Shown one piece after another: positions 42,480 through 51,154 of a stretch of DNA of 64,000 bases. Position 1 is the stretch's first letter. Each line of letters begins with the position of its first letter. This DNA comes from Myxococcales bacterium 68-20. Its GTDB lineage: Bacteria > Myxococcota_A > Polyangia > Polyangiales > Polyangiaceae. The stretch covers positions 160,464 to 224,463 of the forward strand of contig MKVQ01000020.1 in assembly GCA_001899635.1 (NCBI GenBank), given 5' to 3'. The notes beneath the pieces were generated by a model. It saw only the letters and a program-made list of their open reading frames with translations, had not been told where the DNA came from and did no database searches. A program made the position numbers and the translations under genes.

Positions 42480-43322
42480 CTACTTGATGTTGCCGAGGTT
42501 CAGCATTTCCTCCACGTCCGGCTGGACGACCAGCTCGACGCGGCGGTTCTTCTGCTGATCATCCTTCGACTGGGTCTCGACGGTGCCCGCGATCGGGTCG
42601 AACTCGGCGTAGCCGACGGACGCCCAGCGGCGCGGGTTCAGACCGCCGCCCGCGACGTCGTTCTTCTTCTTCGGGTCGACCTTGTGGTCGTCGACGAGGA
42701 AGAGCGTGACCTGTCGCGCGCGCGCGAGGGAGAGACCCCAGTTGTCCTTGAACGCGCCGCCGCCCGGGTACTTCGCGTTGTCGGTGTGACCGGCGACGAG
42801 GAAGTAACGGTTGTTGAGGTCCTTGTCGCTTCGAATGACCTCGGCGACCTGGGAGAGGACCTCCTTGCCCTGCTGCTTCAGCTCGTCCTTGCCCGAGTCG
42901 AAGAGGATGTCGCCCGGGAGCTGGACGACGAGGCGGTTGTTGCGCGGCACGACCTTGACGCCGAACTGGGTCAGCTTGTCGAGCTTCGAGCGGAGCTCGC
43001 GGAAGCGAGCCTCGATGACCGCCAGCTGGTCGGCGCGCTGCTTGTACTCCGTGAGCGCCTGCGCGAGCTTCTGCGCCTCGCCCTGGGACTTGTCGAGGGA
43101 GATGCCAGCCTGCTTGAGCTGCTCCTTCATCTTCTCGATCTGGTTCTGCGACTCGGAGAACTTGCCTTGGTCGTCGGCGATCTGCGCCTTCGCGGCCTTC
43201 AAGTCGGCGGCGAGCTTGTCGATCTCGCGCTGCTTGGCGGCCATCTCCTCGTCGGTGTGTCCGCAGCCGCCCAGCGCGAGTGCCAGCGCGGTCACGCCCG
43301 ACCAAACCAGGAACTTCCTCAT
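42480..43322 (-). CDS. OmpA/Pal-like peptidoglycan-binding lipoprotein with coiled coil
   Basis: 280 aa. Start at the ATG at 43322, fixed by GAGGAGG; lipoprotein signal ends in ALGGC (Cys about 20). Residues about 27-120 form a long heptad coiled coil. The C-terminal OmpA domain has LVVQLPGDILFDSGKDEL, LVAGHTDNAKY and SLARARQVTLFLV, with the NWGLSLARA...R peptidoglycan-binding residues. The layout (lipobox, coiled coil, OmpA) fits a periplasmic tether between outer membrane and cell wall, not a beta barrel. The region upstream (to 43861) holds its promoter. Confidence 0.9.
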   Translation of the reverse strand: MRKFLVWSGVTALALALGGCGHTDEEMAAKQREIDKLAADLKAAKAQIADDQGKFSESQNQIEKMKEQLKQAGISLDKSQGEAQKLAQALTEYKQRADQLAVIEARFRELRSKLDKLTQFGVKVVPRNNRLVVQLPGDILFDSGKDELKQQGKEVLSQVAEVIRSDKDLNNRYFLVAGHTDNAKYPGGGAFKDNWGLSLARARQVTLFLVDDHKVDPKKKNDVAGGGLNPRRWASVGYAEFDPIAGTVETQSKDDQQKNRRVELVVQPDVEEMLNLGNIK

Positions 43323-43800
43323 GTGCGTCGTCCTCCTCAAGCACCCCGCGCAGGGGCAACCGTCAACAAGATAGAGAGCAGCTCGTCGCGGAGACCGATG
43401 GCGATCCCCGAGCTCGAAACCGCCGATGACGGTATCGACCTCTCGCCTTCGACGTCAACCGCCGCTGCCGAGGATGGAGCGGGCAGCGAATGCGATGACG
43501 GACGAGGCTGCTTCCGCGTCGTCGATGTGACGATCTGCGATCGAAAAAAAATTTTTCCGAAGCAGTCATGTCGCGTCGACGCCGAGATCGTTCTCCGATC
43601 GCGTCCGCATCGCGATTCCAGATTCTTATCGAAACATGGATCCTGCCTCGATCGCGCGGAAGAGCCTACAAATCCCGTGTCGAATGTGAAAATCAAGGGG
43701 GCTTGTCGTCTTTCGTCACTACGGCTGAGGTGGAGCGCGCCGGGGTCGTTTCAGCACCGGAACGCCTTCTCAGCCTGCACAGCCGTCAAGTTTTTTTTGT

Positions 43801-43829
43801 TTGACATGTAACGTAGGTGACCATATACG
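43801..43829 (+). promoter_or_regulatory. Strong housekeeping promoter of the H1-like gene
   Basis: TTGACA (43801-43806), a 17-base spacer, then TATACG (43824-43829). This is close to the sigma-70 consensus and preceded by an AT-rich T8 tract that could act as an UP-like element. RBS CAGGAGG follows at 43848-43854. Confidence 0.75.
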
Positions 43830-43844
43830 TCATGTAGATCACCT
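43815..43844 (+). promoter_or_regulatory. Dyad operator over the -10 region of the H1-like promoter
   Basis: Arms AGGTGACC (43815-43822) and GATCACCT (43837-43844) are inverted repeats with 7 of 8 matches, 14 bases apart. The dyad covers the spacer, the -10 box and the expected start site, as expected for a repressor site. Confidence 0.6.
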
Positions 43845-43861
43845 CTGCAGGAGGACTACGA

Positions 43862-44206
43862 ATGGCTGCTAAGAAGAAGGCTGGCGCGAAGGCTGGCGCG
43901 AAGAAGACGAAGACCACGAAGAAGGCCGCGCCGAAGACCGCCAAGAAGGTCGCGAAGAAGAAGACGGCCGGCAAGAAGCGCGCTGCCGCCAAGAAGGCCA
44001 CCAAGAAGGCTGGCGCCAAGAAGGCCGCCAAGGGCCCAGCTAGGAAAGCCGCGCCCAAGGCTGCCAAAACTGGGCGGTCCGCGGCAAAGCGTGCGACTGG
44101 CGCGGGCAAGAAGGCCCGTGGCAAGGCAGCTCCGCCGGCCGGCGTTCCGTCGATGTTGGGCGGCGCTCCCTCGTCCAGCGCTGGGCTGGACGAAGGCGAG
44201 GAGTAG
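43862..44206 (+). CDS. Histone H1-like Lys/Ala-rich DNA-binding protein
   Basis: 114 aa, about a quarter Lys. Residues 1-90 consist almost only of Lys, Ala, Gly, Thr and Pro in irregular AAKK, KKA and GAKK repeats, as in bacterial H1-like proteins (AlgP/HctA/Hc1 style) and the C-terminal tails of histone H1. The last 25 residues are acidic and Ser/Pro-rich (APPAGVPSMLGGAPSS). Such proteins bind DNA non-specifically and compact the nucleoid or regulate development. The start ATG is fixed by CAGGAGG. A strong promoter and a dyad operator precede it and a clear terminator follows. Confidence 0.88.
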   Translation: MAAKKKAGAKAGAKKTKTTKKAAPKTAKKVAKKKTAGKKRAAAKKATKKAGAKKAAKGPARKAAPKAAKTGRSAAKRATGAGKKARGKAAPPAGVPSMLGGAPSSSAGLDEGEE

Positions 44207-44231
44207 TCCTCGCTGGGATCGGATCGCTGTT

Positions 44232-44270
44232 TTGCCTGACCCGACCCGTCATTTTCGGGTCGACAGGCAA
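44232..44270 (+). terminator. Hairpin downstream of the H1-like gene
   Basis: TTGCCTG and CGACCCG pair with CGGGTCG and CAGGCAA around a short loop (TCATTTT). Not followed by a T run. It may be a stability element or part of a double terminator. Confidence 0.6.
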
Positions 44271-44280
44271 CTGGACGAGA

Positions 44281-44317
44281 GGGCGTACCCCTGAAACGGG
44301 TCGCCCTTTCGTCTTTT
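44281..44317 (+). terminator. Rho-independent terminator of the H1-like gene
   Basis: Stem GGGCG-ACCC / GGGT-CGCCC with a CTGAAAC loop, followed by TTTCGTCTTTT. This is a complete intrinsic terminator, rare in such GC-rich DNA. Confidence 0.8.
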
Positions 44318-44544
44318 GTGCATTGGGCTCCGGGTTGTGAGCTCCTCCCTGAGTCGAGCTCATCCGGCTGAGGCGTCGCCGCTACCCCTCGCGCGATCAG
44401 GACCGAACAACGATCCAGGGCGTTGGGCGTTCAGGGGGGTGCAGACGATCACCCCAGACACCTGACAGGTAGTATGCAGGCGTACAGTGTGCCTGCGGGC
44501 GCGCGGCGGCCTCTACTGCAGAGCTTCGTTCCTCGGCAAGCGGT

Positions 44545-46254
44545 CTAGTCGCCGAGGTAGAGCTTGAGGGCCTCGGCCGCCTGGCGTCGGTCGAAGGGCA
44601 CACCCTTGAGCTCGTCGCGCTGGCCGATCTGCTCGAAGAGCTCCGAGAGGAAGAGGTAGAAGCGCTCCGCTTCGCCGACCGCCCGATCGAGTCGCACCGG
44701 ATCGAGCAGGTCGGTCTCCTCGAGCGCAGTCAGCGCGGCGATGAACGCATCGAAGCGCGGGTAGTCGGCTGCCCGAAGGAGCGGGTAGCCCATCGCGTCG
44801 AAGTACGAGAGGAACTCGCGCACGAACTGGAGTGACGACGGGCCGCTCCAGCGATCTTCGCGGCTCGGTGTCGCGCGCGCCTTCGCGCCGAAAGCTCGGA
44901 CGATCTGCGCGAACATCCAGACGTCACGACGGAGGCGGATCGAGAGCGACCGCTTCGCCGCGATGTCGTCGAACACTCCATGCTCGTCGAGGCGGGCACC
45001 GAGCGCCTTGCCGAGAACGAGGACCGCGTTCTGCAATGCCGGCCGGAGGTTCGTTGCGACCGTCGCAACCGACGCACGGAGCTGATCGGTCGTCGCCTTG
45101 CCGTCGGGCGCGGCGAAGTCGTGCTCGAACGCACGCCGCAGCTCGAGGCGCACGTTCGCCGCGATCCCGCCGAGCGTCGCCTTGATCGAGACGAGCCTGT
45201 GCGCTTCGGCGTGGAGCTCGTCGTAGCGCGCTCGGATCTGGCTGGCGGGAACCTTGAAGAGCTCGCGCTCGAAGCTCTCCGCGAGCTGGTGGCCCGTCTG
45301 CTTGCGCAGGTAGTCGGTGAGGGCGCGCGCGTCGGACCGAAGCACGCTGAGGACGACGTACACGAGACCGGCCGGGCGCGACTCGCGGACGACGTGCTCG
45401 AGGAGCGTGACGTAACGGAGCATTCGGAACAGCGCGAGGAACGTGAGCGCGACGAGGCGGCGCGCCTGTTCGCCCGGCACCTGGCGCATCAGCTCGAGGA
45501 CGCGCTGGTTCGTGATCCGATCGAACTCGGGACGGAACTCGAGCGCCACGAGCGGATTGAAGAACGCCGACTGCGAGACCTCGCGATGAGCGACGGACAT
45601 CGCCGCGTAGAACAGCCGGAACGGCACCCGAGGCAGGCGCGTGATGCCGCCGCTCACCTCGAGCAGGTTCGTGAGCGCGTGGCGGAGGAGGAAGAGCGAC
45701 TCCTCCGGGGTGTCCTGGCTGGCGGCGCCCCGCACGAGCCGCGTGCGCGCGGTGTCGTCGGGCAGCAGCATCTCGAGATACCGCTGGAATACGAAGGCGC
45801 GCTCCTGCTCGCCGAGGAGCTGGCGGCACAGGTAGACGATGCGGTGCATCGCGTCTCGCGCGAGGACGAGCGCCTCCCGGTAGTCCTGCGCGACGATCGC
45901 CGTGCGCCGGGGTGGACCGGCGTGGTTGCGCGGGTTCGCAAAGCACACGAGGCCCTTGAGGAGCACCTCGAGCTCGAAGAGCATCTCCTCGCGGCGGACG
46001 TTCTCGATCCGAGAAAGCCACTGCTCCCGCGCCGCCGACTGCTCGCGTCGGAGCCCGCGCGTATCGCGCAGCAGATCGGCGTAGGCATCGCTGCCCGCCG
46101 GCGGCATCGGAGGGATCGAGTGGGGCGTGTTCGAGAACCCGCGCCCGCCGGTGGCCATGGGCTCGACCGACGAGCGGATCGACGGGATGGAAAACGGCGA
46201 CCGCGGAAGTGGAGGAGGCATCGAGCCTCTCGGCGGCAGCCGGGAGTCGCTCAT
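44545..46254 (-). CDS. Large helical protein of unknown function, coupled to a TrmB-type regulator
   Basis: 569 aa from the ATG at 46254, which overlaps the stop of the regulator (ATGA). The first 60 residues are Pro/Ser-rich and disordered. The rest is almost all alpha-helical with many Arg and Leu (KGLVCFANPRNHAGPPRRTAIVA, YLEMLLPDDTARTRLVRG, VREFLSYFDAMGYPLLRAADYPRF). I see no membrane helix, signal or known motif. Its frame extends to 47262 inside the upstream gene, but the ATG at 46254 is the coupled start. A scaffold or DNA/protein-binding role is a guess. Confidence 0.78.
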   Translation of the reverse strand: MSDSRLPPRGSMPPPLPRSPFSIPSIRSSVEPMATGGRGFSNTPHSIPPMPPAGSDAYADLLRDTRGLRREQSAAREQWLSRIENVRREEMLFELEVLLKGLVCFANPRNHAGPPRRTAIVAQDYREALVLARDAMHRIVYLCRQLLGEQERAFVFQRYLEMLLPDDTARTRLVRGAASQDTPEESLFLLRHALTNLLEVSGGITRLPRVPFRLFYAAMSVAHREVSQSAFFNPLVALEFRPEFDRITNQRVLELMRQVPGEQARRLVALTFLALFRMLRYVTLLEHVVRESRPAGLVYVVLSVLRSDARALTDYLRKQTGHQLAESFERELFKVPASQIRARYDELHAEAHRLVSIKATLGGIAANVRLELRRAFEHDFAAPDGKATTDQLRASVATVATNLRPALQNAVLVLGKALGARLDEHGVFDDIAAKRSLSIRLRRDVWMFAQIVRAFGAKARATPSREDRWSGPSSLQFVREFLSYFDAMGYPLLRAADYPRFDAFIAALTALEETDLLDPVRLDRAVGEAERFYLFLSELFEQIGQRDELKGVPFDRRQAAEALKLYLGD

Positions 46255-47096
46255 CGAGCGGCCTTCGGTCGCGGGCTCTGTCCGCTGCCGTCCTTCTTCG
46301 AGAGCAGTGTGTCGAGGCGCCCGACGCGTGATCCCAGCATCTTGGCCATCACACCTTCGACGTCCCGCTGCGTTCGCTGCGAGAGGAGCGTGATGTCCAG
46401 CGCGACCTGGCTCGTCGCGATCTCGGCGATCGCCGGCGTCTCGCTGATGACGGCATTGTCGGTGTCGGCCATCTCCGTCGCGCCGATGAGCGATCGCCGG
46501 TCGTCGGCCACGACGACGAGGCGGTGCTTCCAGAACTCTTCGAGGTCCTTCTCCGCGAGACCGTAGCTGAAGACCTCGCCGGGGAGCGCCGGCAGCTCGG
46601 CATGGGAGAACACGACCACGTAGACGCGCCGCTTCGCGGCACGTTTCAGCTCGGTCGTCATCTGCTCGATCTCGCGCGGCCAGCCGCTCACGACGACGCG
46701 CTGCTGGGCGCCGCGAACGATTCGCTCCGCCTCCTCGAGGATGCGTTGATAGCCGCGGACGCTGAAGGCGTCGGGGACCTCGGGGGTGACGTCGAGGCGT
46801 CGGATCGCCTCCTCCAGCTGCTCCGTCGACGCGTCGAAGCGCTTGCGGAGGAGGATCAAGAGCTCCTCGGCAGGTGCCGGGGCGAAGCGCTCGGGCGAGC
46901 CGGCGATCGAGCGTGCCGCACCCGCCTTCACGAGCCGTCGCAGCACGCCGTAGACCGCGGAGCGCGGGATCTGCGCGCGCACGCCGACCTCGTATCCCGT
47001 CGCAGGGCTCTCCTGGAGGAGCGCGGCATAGGCGCGCGACTCGTTCAAGCTGAACCCGAGAGCCTCGAGTGCAGGCACGACGTCCGGCTCGGCCAT
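46251..47096 (-). CDS. TrmB-family transcriptional regulator
   Basis: 281 aa. Start ATG at 47096 follows GGAGAAGGAG. N-terminal winged HTH at 1-80 (LEALGFSLNESRAYAALLQESPATGYEV, RSAVYGVLRRLVKAGAA), a coiled-coil linker (LRKRFDASTEQLEEAIRRLD), then a TrmB/PLD-like regulatory domain with VVSGWPREIEQMTTELKRAA and HRLVVVADDRRSLIGATEMADTDN. TrmB proteins are best known from archaea, where they sense sugars; bacterial members vary. Co-translated with the unknown 569-aa protein (ATGA overlap), which may be its partner or target. Confidence 0.88.
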   Translation of the reverse strand: MAEPDVVPALEALGFSLNESRAYAALLQESPATGYEVGVRAQIPRSAVYGVLRRLVKAGAARSIAGSPERFAPAPAEELLILLRKRFDASTEQLEEAIRRLDVTPEVPDAFSVRGYQRILEEAERIVRGAQQRVVVSGWPREIEQMTTELKRAAKRRVYVVVFSHAELPALPGEVFSYGLAEKDLEEFWKHRLVVVADDRRSLIGATEMADTDNAVISETPAIAEIATSQVALDITLLSQRTQRDVEGVMAKMLGSRVGRLDTLLSKKDGSGQSPRPKAAR

Positions 47097-47305
47097 GCAC
47101 TCCTTCTCCCATGAATCGCGCGAGTTCACCAAGTGTCTCGGGCGTCTCCGGCGCATCGGCCCGGCACGTCGGGGGGCTCGCTCCCGGGGCCGAAACTATT
47201 TTGTCACCGCCTCGAATGGCTCGATACGCTCGGCGCCCAAGGCCCGGCGAATCGATCGCCACGGCGCTCGGCGTTGTCGACGCGACTACGCCGCGACGGC
47301 GCGTC
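47097..47305. other. Short spacer before a small ORF
   Basis: About 209 bases between the TrmB start and a possible 76-aa gene at 47306. It should hold the TrmB promoter. No clear boxes were found. Confidence 0.35.
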
Positions 47306-47534
47306 GATGACGGTCTCCGTGGTGCGAGGTCCCGTTTCTCGCCGAGTCGGCGAACGTCGGTGGGAGGCGGTCGACGGATCGTTCGATCCGGTGACGATCG
47401 AGCTCGCCTGGCGCGCGCGCGCGACGACCGAATCGATCCAGGCCCACGTCGACGGAGCTCAGGCGCTCGGCGCTACGGTCCACCCGGTCGAAGGTCGACC
47501 CGATCGAGCCGGAGCGGAGAGTCCGCCGAGGTAG
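47306..47534 (+). CDS. Possible small protein of 75 aa
   Basis: A short frame with ATG at 47306 and TAG at 47532-47534. Composition (WEAVDGSFDPVTIELAW, STESIQAHVDGAQALG style helices) and third-position GC look coding in its second half. It lies 42 bases ahead of a methyltransferase gene on the same strand. No ribosome site better than GCGTCG precedes it, so the call is tentative. Confidence 0.4.
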
Positions 47535-47575
47535 AGCCGGATTGAATCCCCGCGGCTCCATGTTGTGGGTGAGCC

Positions 47576-48358
47576 ATGGATCGAATGGAAGCCGTCTACG
47601 ACGAGATCGGAACCGACTACGCCGCCGCACGGCATGCCGATCCGCGGATCGCTCGAGCCATTCGTGAGGCGCTGGGGGACGCGACGAGCGTCCTCAACGT
47701 CGGCGCGGGGAGCGGCTCGTACGAGCCGGAGGACCTCGACGTCACCGCCGTCGACCCGTCGGAGGAGATGATCCGCCAGCGGCCGCGCGCTGCAGCCCCG
47801 TGCATCAAGGGATGGGCCGAGGATCTGCCTTTCGAGGATGGATCGTTCGACGCGGCGCTCGCCGTCCTGACCGTGCACCACTGGTCGGATCGCGCGCGCG
47901 GCCTGCGAGAGATGCGCCGCGTGGCGAGGAAGCGCGTCGTGCTCTTCACGTGGGATCCGGCGTCCGTCGACACGTTCTGGATGGTCGTCGAGTACCTCCC
48001 CGAGGTCGCTGCGCTCGACGTCCCCCGCTTCCCGACGATGGCCGACCTCGCGGCGATTCTTCCGGGCGTCCGGGTGAAGCGCGTACCGGTTCCCCGCGAC
48101 TGCGAGGATGGGTTCTTCGGCGCGTTCTGGGCCCGCCCCGAGGCGTACCTGGATCCGCGGGTCCGGCGCGGGATCTCCGTCTTCCGCCAGCTCCCCGCTG
48201 CGGTCATCGAGCGCGCGATCGAGCGTCTGGACGCCGACCTCCGATCGGGCGCCTGGGACGAGCGGCACCCCGGGCTTCGCGACGCGGCCGAGCTCGACCT
48301 CGGCTATCGAATCGTCGACGCAGAGCTTCGAGACGAAGTCATCGGCCGGCACGCGTGA
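47576..48358 (+). CDS. SAM-dependent methyltransferase (class I, UbiE-like)
   Basis: 260 aa. Motif I is SVLNVGAGSGSYEP, motif II AVDPSEEMI, the post-I region GWAEDLPFEDGSFDAALAVLTVHHW, followed by LREMRRVARKRVVLFTWDP. This is the typical class I small-molecule methyltransferase seen in ubiquinone, antibiotic and lipid modification. The start ATG at 47576 begins MDRMEAVYDEIGTDYAAAR, a usual start for the group. The substrate is not indicated; neighbouring genes do not form a pathway. Confidence 0.88.
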   Translation: MDRMEAVYDEIGTDYAAARHADPRIARAIREALGDATSVLNVGAGSGSYEPEDLDVTAVDPSEEMIRQRPRAAAPCIKGWAEDLPFEDGSFDAALAVLTVHHWSDRARGLREMRRVARKRVVLFTWDPASVDTFWMVVEYLPEVAALDVPRFPTMADLAAILPGVRVKRVPVPRDCEDGFFGAFWARPEAYLDPRVRRGISVFRQLPAAVIERAIERLDADLRSGAWDERHPGLRDAAELDLGYRIVDAELRDEVIGRHA

Positions 48359-48436
48359 TCACGCGCACCGGCGCTCACTCGCGCACGCGCAACTGAATCG
48401 CCGGAGCGGCGATGGCGTGGCGTCACGCCGTCGTCG

Positions 48437-49120
48437 TCACTTGCCCGCGTCCTTCGCCGAGAACGTCTTAGGGTGGAAGTTGAACGGGTAGTGCGCGCGG
48501 GTCTCGTAGCCCTTCGCGCTCGCGGCGAACTTGATCTTCTTGATGACGTCGACGATGCACGTCCCGACGCTCGGCTCGAGGATCTGGGACTTCGTCGTGT
48601 CGACCGACGCATCGGTGACGTTGCCCTGCGGATCGATCACCCACCGGATGTCGATGTCGCCCTCGATGCCGGGATGCGCGGCGAGCGCCTTGTCGTAGCA
48701 GGCGCGCGCCTCGTCGCGGCGTGCGGACACGATGGTCTGGATGTCCTTCACGCTCCGGCCGGGCTCGTTCGCGCTCTTCCCGCCGGTGCTCTTCGGGCCG
48801 CTCTCGCCCGTCGACTCGGTCGTCGTGTGGACCGACCCGCCGAGCTTCGCGCCCTGGAGATCGCCGCCGGCGCCGAGCTGGGTGGTGGTCGTCGTCCCGC
48901 CGCTGCCGCCCGCCGCGCCGCCGGCGCCGCCTGCGGAGTCCGCCGCGCTCGGCGTCTCTCCTCCGCTCGCAGCGCCGCTCGGCGCCCCCGTTTCGCCGGG
49001 CGAGCTCGCGCTCCCGGGCGACTTGGCGCCCTCGCTGCCGCCGCCCCCGCAAGCGACCGCAGCGGCGACCGTGACCGACGTGAACATCACGAACCCGAGG
49101 CGGAAGAGCGGCGTACGCAT
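48437..49120 (-). CDS. Lipoprotein with AgmX/PglI C-terminal domain
   Basis: 227 aa. Signal ends in AAVAC (Cys about 24), then a long Gly/Ser/Ala/Thr linker with poly-Thr. The C-terminal domain (about 130-227) has the myxobacterial AgmX/PglI pattern: IVSARRDEARACYDKALAAHP, GDIDIRWVIDPQGNVTDASV, CIVDVIKKIKFAAS and FNFHP, a TonB-like fold with a conserved Cys pair (ACYDK, TCIVD). AgmX/PglI proteins act in adventurous gliding motility and polysaccharide or transport complexes. Start ATG at 49120, divergent from the kinase gene at 49383. Confidence 0.85.
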   Translation of the reverse strand: MRTPLFRLGFVMFTSVTVAAAVACGGGGSEGAKSPGSASSPGETGAPSGAASGGETPSAADSAGGAGGAAGGSGGTTTTTQLGAGGDLQGAKLGGSVHTTTESTGESGPKSTGGKSANEPGRSVKDIQTIVSARRDEARACYDKALAAHPGIEGDIDIRWVIDPQGNVTDASVDTTKSQILEPSVGTCIVDVIKKIKFAASAKGYETRAHYPFNFHPKTFSAKDAGK

Positions 49121-49382
49121 GATCGCGACGCTAACGGATCTGTCGCTCTTACCCAACCCCTGCTCGTCGAGTGCCCGCGATCCTCCGCTCCGGCCCTGCA
49201 CCCGCACCCGCAGACGCGTCGGCAACCTTGGGGTACGATTGAAAAAGGCGCGCGCCACTGGACGCGCCGATGCTCCCTTGCGGTCCTCGCGGAAGGACTG
49301 CTTCGATTCGAATCGTCTCGACCTTGCGAGCGAGGAACGCTCGTCGCGATGCGCAGCCGGCGGTCCCGGAGGGCTCTTCACC

Positions 49383-51056
49383 TTGGCGACGGACGAGAAC
49401 CTCGGCAAATGCGGCAGCTACGAGCTGCTCGTCGAGCTCGCGGCCGGCGGGATGGCCACCGTCTTTCTCGGCCGTGCCGCTGACGGCCGGGACGCGCCCC
49501 TCGTCGCGATCAAGCGGCCGCACCGGCACCTCGCGAAGGACAAAGTCTACCTGACGATGCTCGTCGACGAGGCGCGGCTCGCCTCGTCGATCGAGCACGA
49601 TCACGTGGTGAAGGTCCGCGAGCTGGGCTTCGAGGGAGGCGAGCCTTTCATCGTGCTCGACTACGTCGAGGGCGCCGCGCTCTCCGAGGTCCGGCGCGAG
49701 CTCACCGCCGCCGGTCGTGCGATCGATCCGCGCGTGGCGATCCGGATTGGCCTCGATGCGCTCGCCGGTCTGCAGGCCGCGCACGTCCTCCACGACGACG
49801 AGGGCAGGCACCTCGGGATCGTCCATCGAGACGTGAGCCCTCACAACATCCTCCTCGGATGTGATGGGCTCGCCCGCGTGACCGACTTCGGCATCGCCAA
49901 GGCGGCCGATCGTGTCCAGGTCACGCAGACGCACGAGGTGAAGGGGAAGCTCGCCTATCTCGCGCCCGAGCGGATCGATCGCCGCCGGCTCTGCACCGTG
50001 CAGAGCGACGTCTTCTCGATGGCCGTCGTGATCTGGGAGTGCATCGCCGGGCGCCGCCTGTTCCGCGGCGAGGAGCCGATCGAGACGTTGCAGGAGGTGA
50101 TGACGGCGCCGATCCCGTCGCTTCGTAAGCTCGGCGCGCCTGTGTCCGAGGCGCTCGACGCGGTCATCCTGCGGGGCCTCTCGCGCGATCTCGACGTCCG
50201 GTACAAGACCGCGGCCGAGCTCTCCGCGGCGCTCGAGCAGGCGGCACGTCAGGAGCGCTCCGGCGCGATCGCGACGCACGCCGAGGTGGCAAGCCTGATG
50301 GAGGCGCTCTTCGGAGACCAGCTTCGCCTTCGGCACGAGGTCATCCGTGGCGTGCTGGCGGGCACGGGGGAGGCCGAGCATGTTTTCGAGGTGTCGGGCC
50401 TGAGCCCGCGTCCGGCTCCGACGCCGGAGATGCGCGCTCGTGAACAGCAAAAGCTCGAGGCCTTCGCGCCGCCTGCGCCGAGCGAACGCTACGCCTTCGG
50501 TCCGCCGGAGAAGGCCCCGCGCAGGCTCGGCTCGGCGCGCCTGCAGAAGCTGCTCGCGGTCGGGGTGGGCGCATTGCTCGCGGTCGTCGCGGGCCGGTTC
50601 TTCGTCGCGCGCCATCGCGAGCCGGTCACGCCCAGCGCCGTGGTCGCGGCGCCGACCTCGCGTCGGGTCGTCGTCCCGCTGCCTTTCGTCGCGAGCAAGG
50701 TGAGCTTCGACGATCAGAGTCGTGACCTCGCGCCCCCGGTCGACGTCGTGGCCTTCGAGGTCCCGCGTGAGTCCGGAGCCCGCCATCGCGTCACCGCTGT
50801 CTCGACCGACGGCGCGCGCGCGGAGGCTTACGTACGCGAGGAAGACGGCGTCGCTCGTCCCGAAGGGGACGGCTTCGCGATCGAGTCGCTGGAGACGTAT
50901 CCGGACGAGCCCCCCGCGCGCGGAGCGCCGGCGAGGCCGGTCGTCCGCCGTCGCGTGTCTGCTCCGCGATGGACGCCACCGCAGCCGGCGACTCAGGCGA
51001 GCGCGTCCGCGAAGCCGGTCGGCTCGGTGAAAGACGGGTTCACGAAGCTCCAGTAG
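49383..51056 (+). CDS. Ser/Thr protein kinase with membrane anchor
   Basis: 557 aa from a TTG start at 49383 with GGAGGG at 49368-49373. Kinase domain about 10-285: AAGGMATVFLG (Gly loop), VAIKRP (Lys), EARLASSIEHDHVV (Glu), GIVHRDVSPHNILL (HRD), VTDFGIAKAA (DFG), YLAPERI. After a helical region there is one membrane helix (LLAVGVGALLAVVAGRFF, about 400) and an extracytoplasmic tail of about 140 residues rich in Pro and Arg. Typical Hanks-type PknB-like myxobacterial kinase, although no PASTA repeats are seen. The signal is unknown. Confidence 0.9.
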   Translation: MATDENLGKCGSYELLVELAAGGMATVFLGRAADGRDAPLVAIKRPHRHLAKDKVYLTMLVDEARLASSIEHDHVVKVRELGFEGGEPFIVLDYVEGAALSEVRRELTAAGRAIDPRVAIRIGLDALAGLQAAHVLHDDEGRHLGIVHRDVSPHNILLGCDGLARVTDFGIAKAADRVQVTQTHEVKGKLAYLAPERIDRRRLCTVQSDVFSMAVVIWECIAGRRLFRGEEPIETLQEVMTAPIPSLRKLGAPVSEALDAVILRGLSRDLDVRYKTAAELSAALEQAARQERSGAIATHAEVASLMEALFGDQLRLRHEVIRGVLAGTGEAEHVFEVSGLSPRPAPTPEMRAREQQKLEAFAPPAPSERYAFGPPEKAPRRLGSARLQKLLAVGVGALLAVVAGRFFVARHREPVTPSAVVAAPTSRRVVVPLPFVASKVSFDDQSRDLAPPVDVVAFEVPRESGARHRVTAVSTDGARAEAYVREEDGVARPEGDGFAIESLETYPDEPPARGAPARPVVRRRVSAPRWTPPQPATQASASAKPVGSVKDGFTKLQ

Positions 51057-51154
51057 TGTGAGCGTGCACCCGAGCGTGAGCTGGTCCGTATCGCTTCGCG
51101 CGGCCATGTCGATGAGACCCATCGTCGTGCGCGCGCGGTGCTAGACACTTCGTG

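Larger units (their letters stand above)
43323..43861. other. Divergent 539-base regulatory region
   Basis: Between the OmpA-like lipoprotein (left) and the H1-like gene (right). It has more A and T than its surroundings, including A8 followed by T5 at 43544-43556 and T8 at 43791-43798, flanked by an imperfect inverted repeat (CTGCTTC at 43508 and GAAGCAG at 43559). The H1-like promoter lies at its right edge. No gene is seen. Confidence 0.5.
44207..44544. other. 3' region of the H1-like gene with two hairpins
   Basis: A 39-base hairpin (44232-44270) and a classic terminator (44281-44317) lie here. The rest, about 230 bases up to the end of the convergent gene at 44545, contains nothing I can name. 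Confidence 0.55.

Noticed and set aside
44545..47262. 905-aa frame covering the unknown protein and the TrmB gene
   Set aside because: The first 330 residues are an Arg-rich shadow of the TrmB gene in another frame. The ATGA overlap at 46254 gives the true start.
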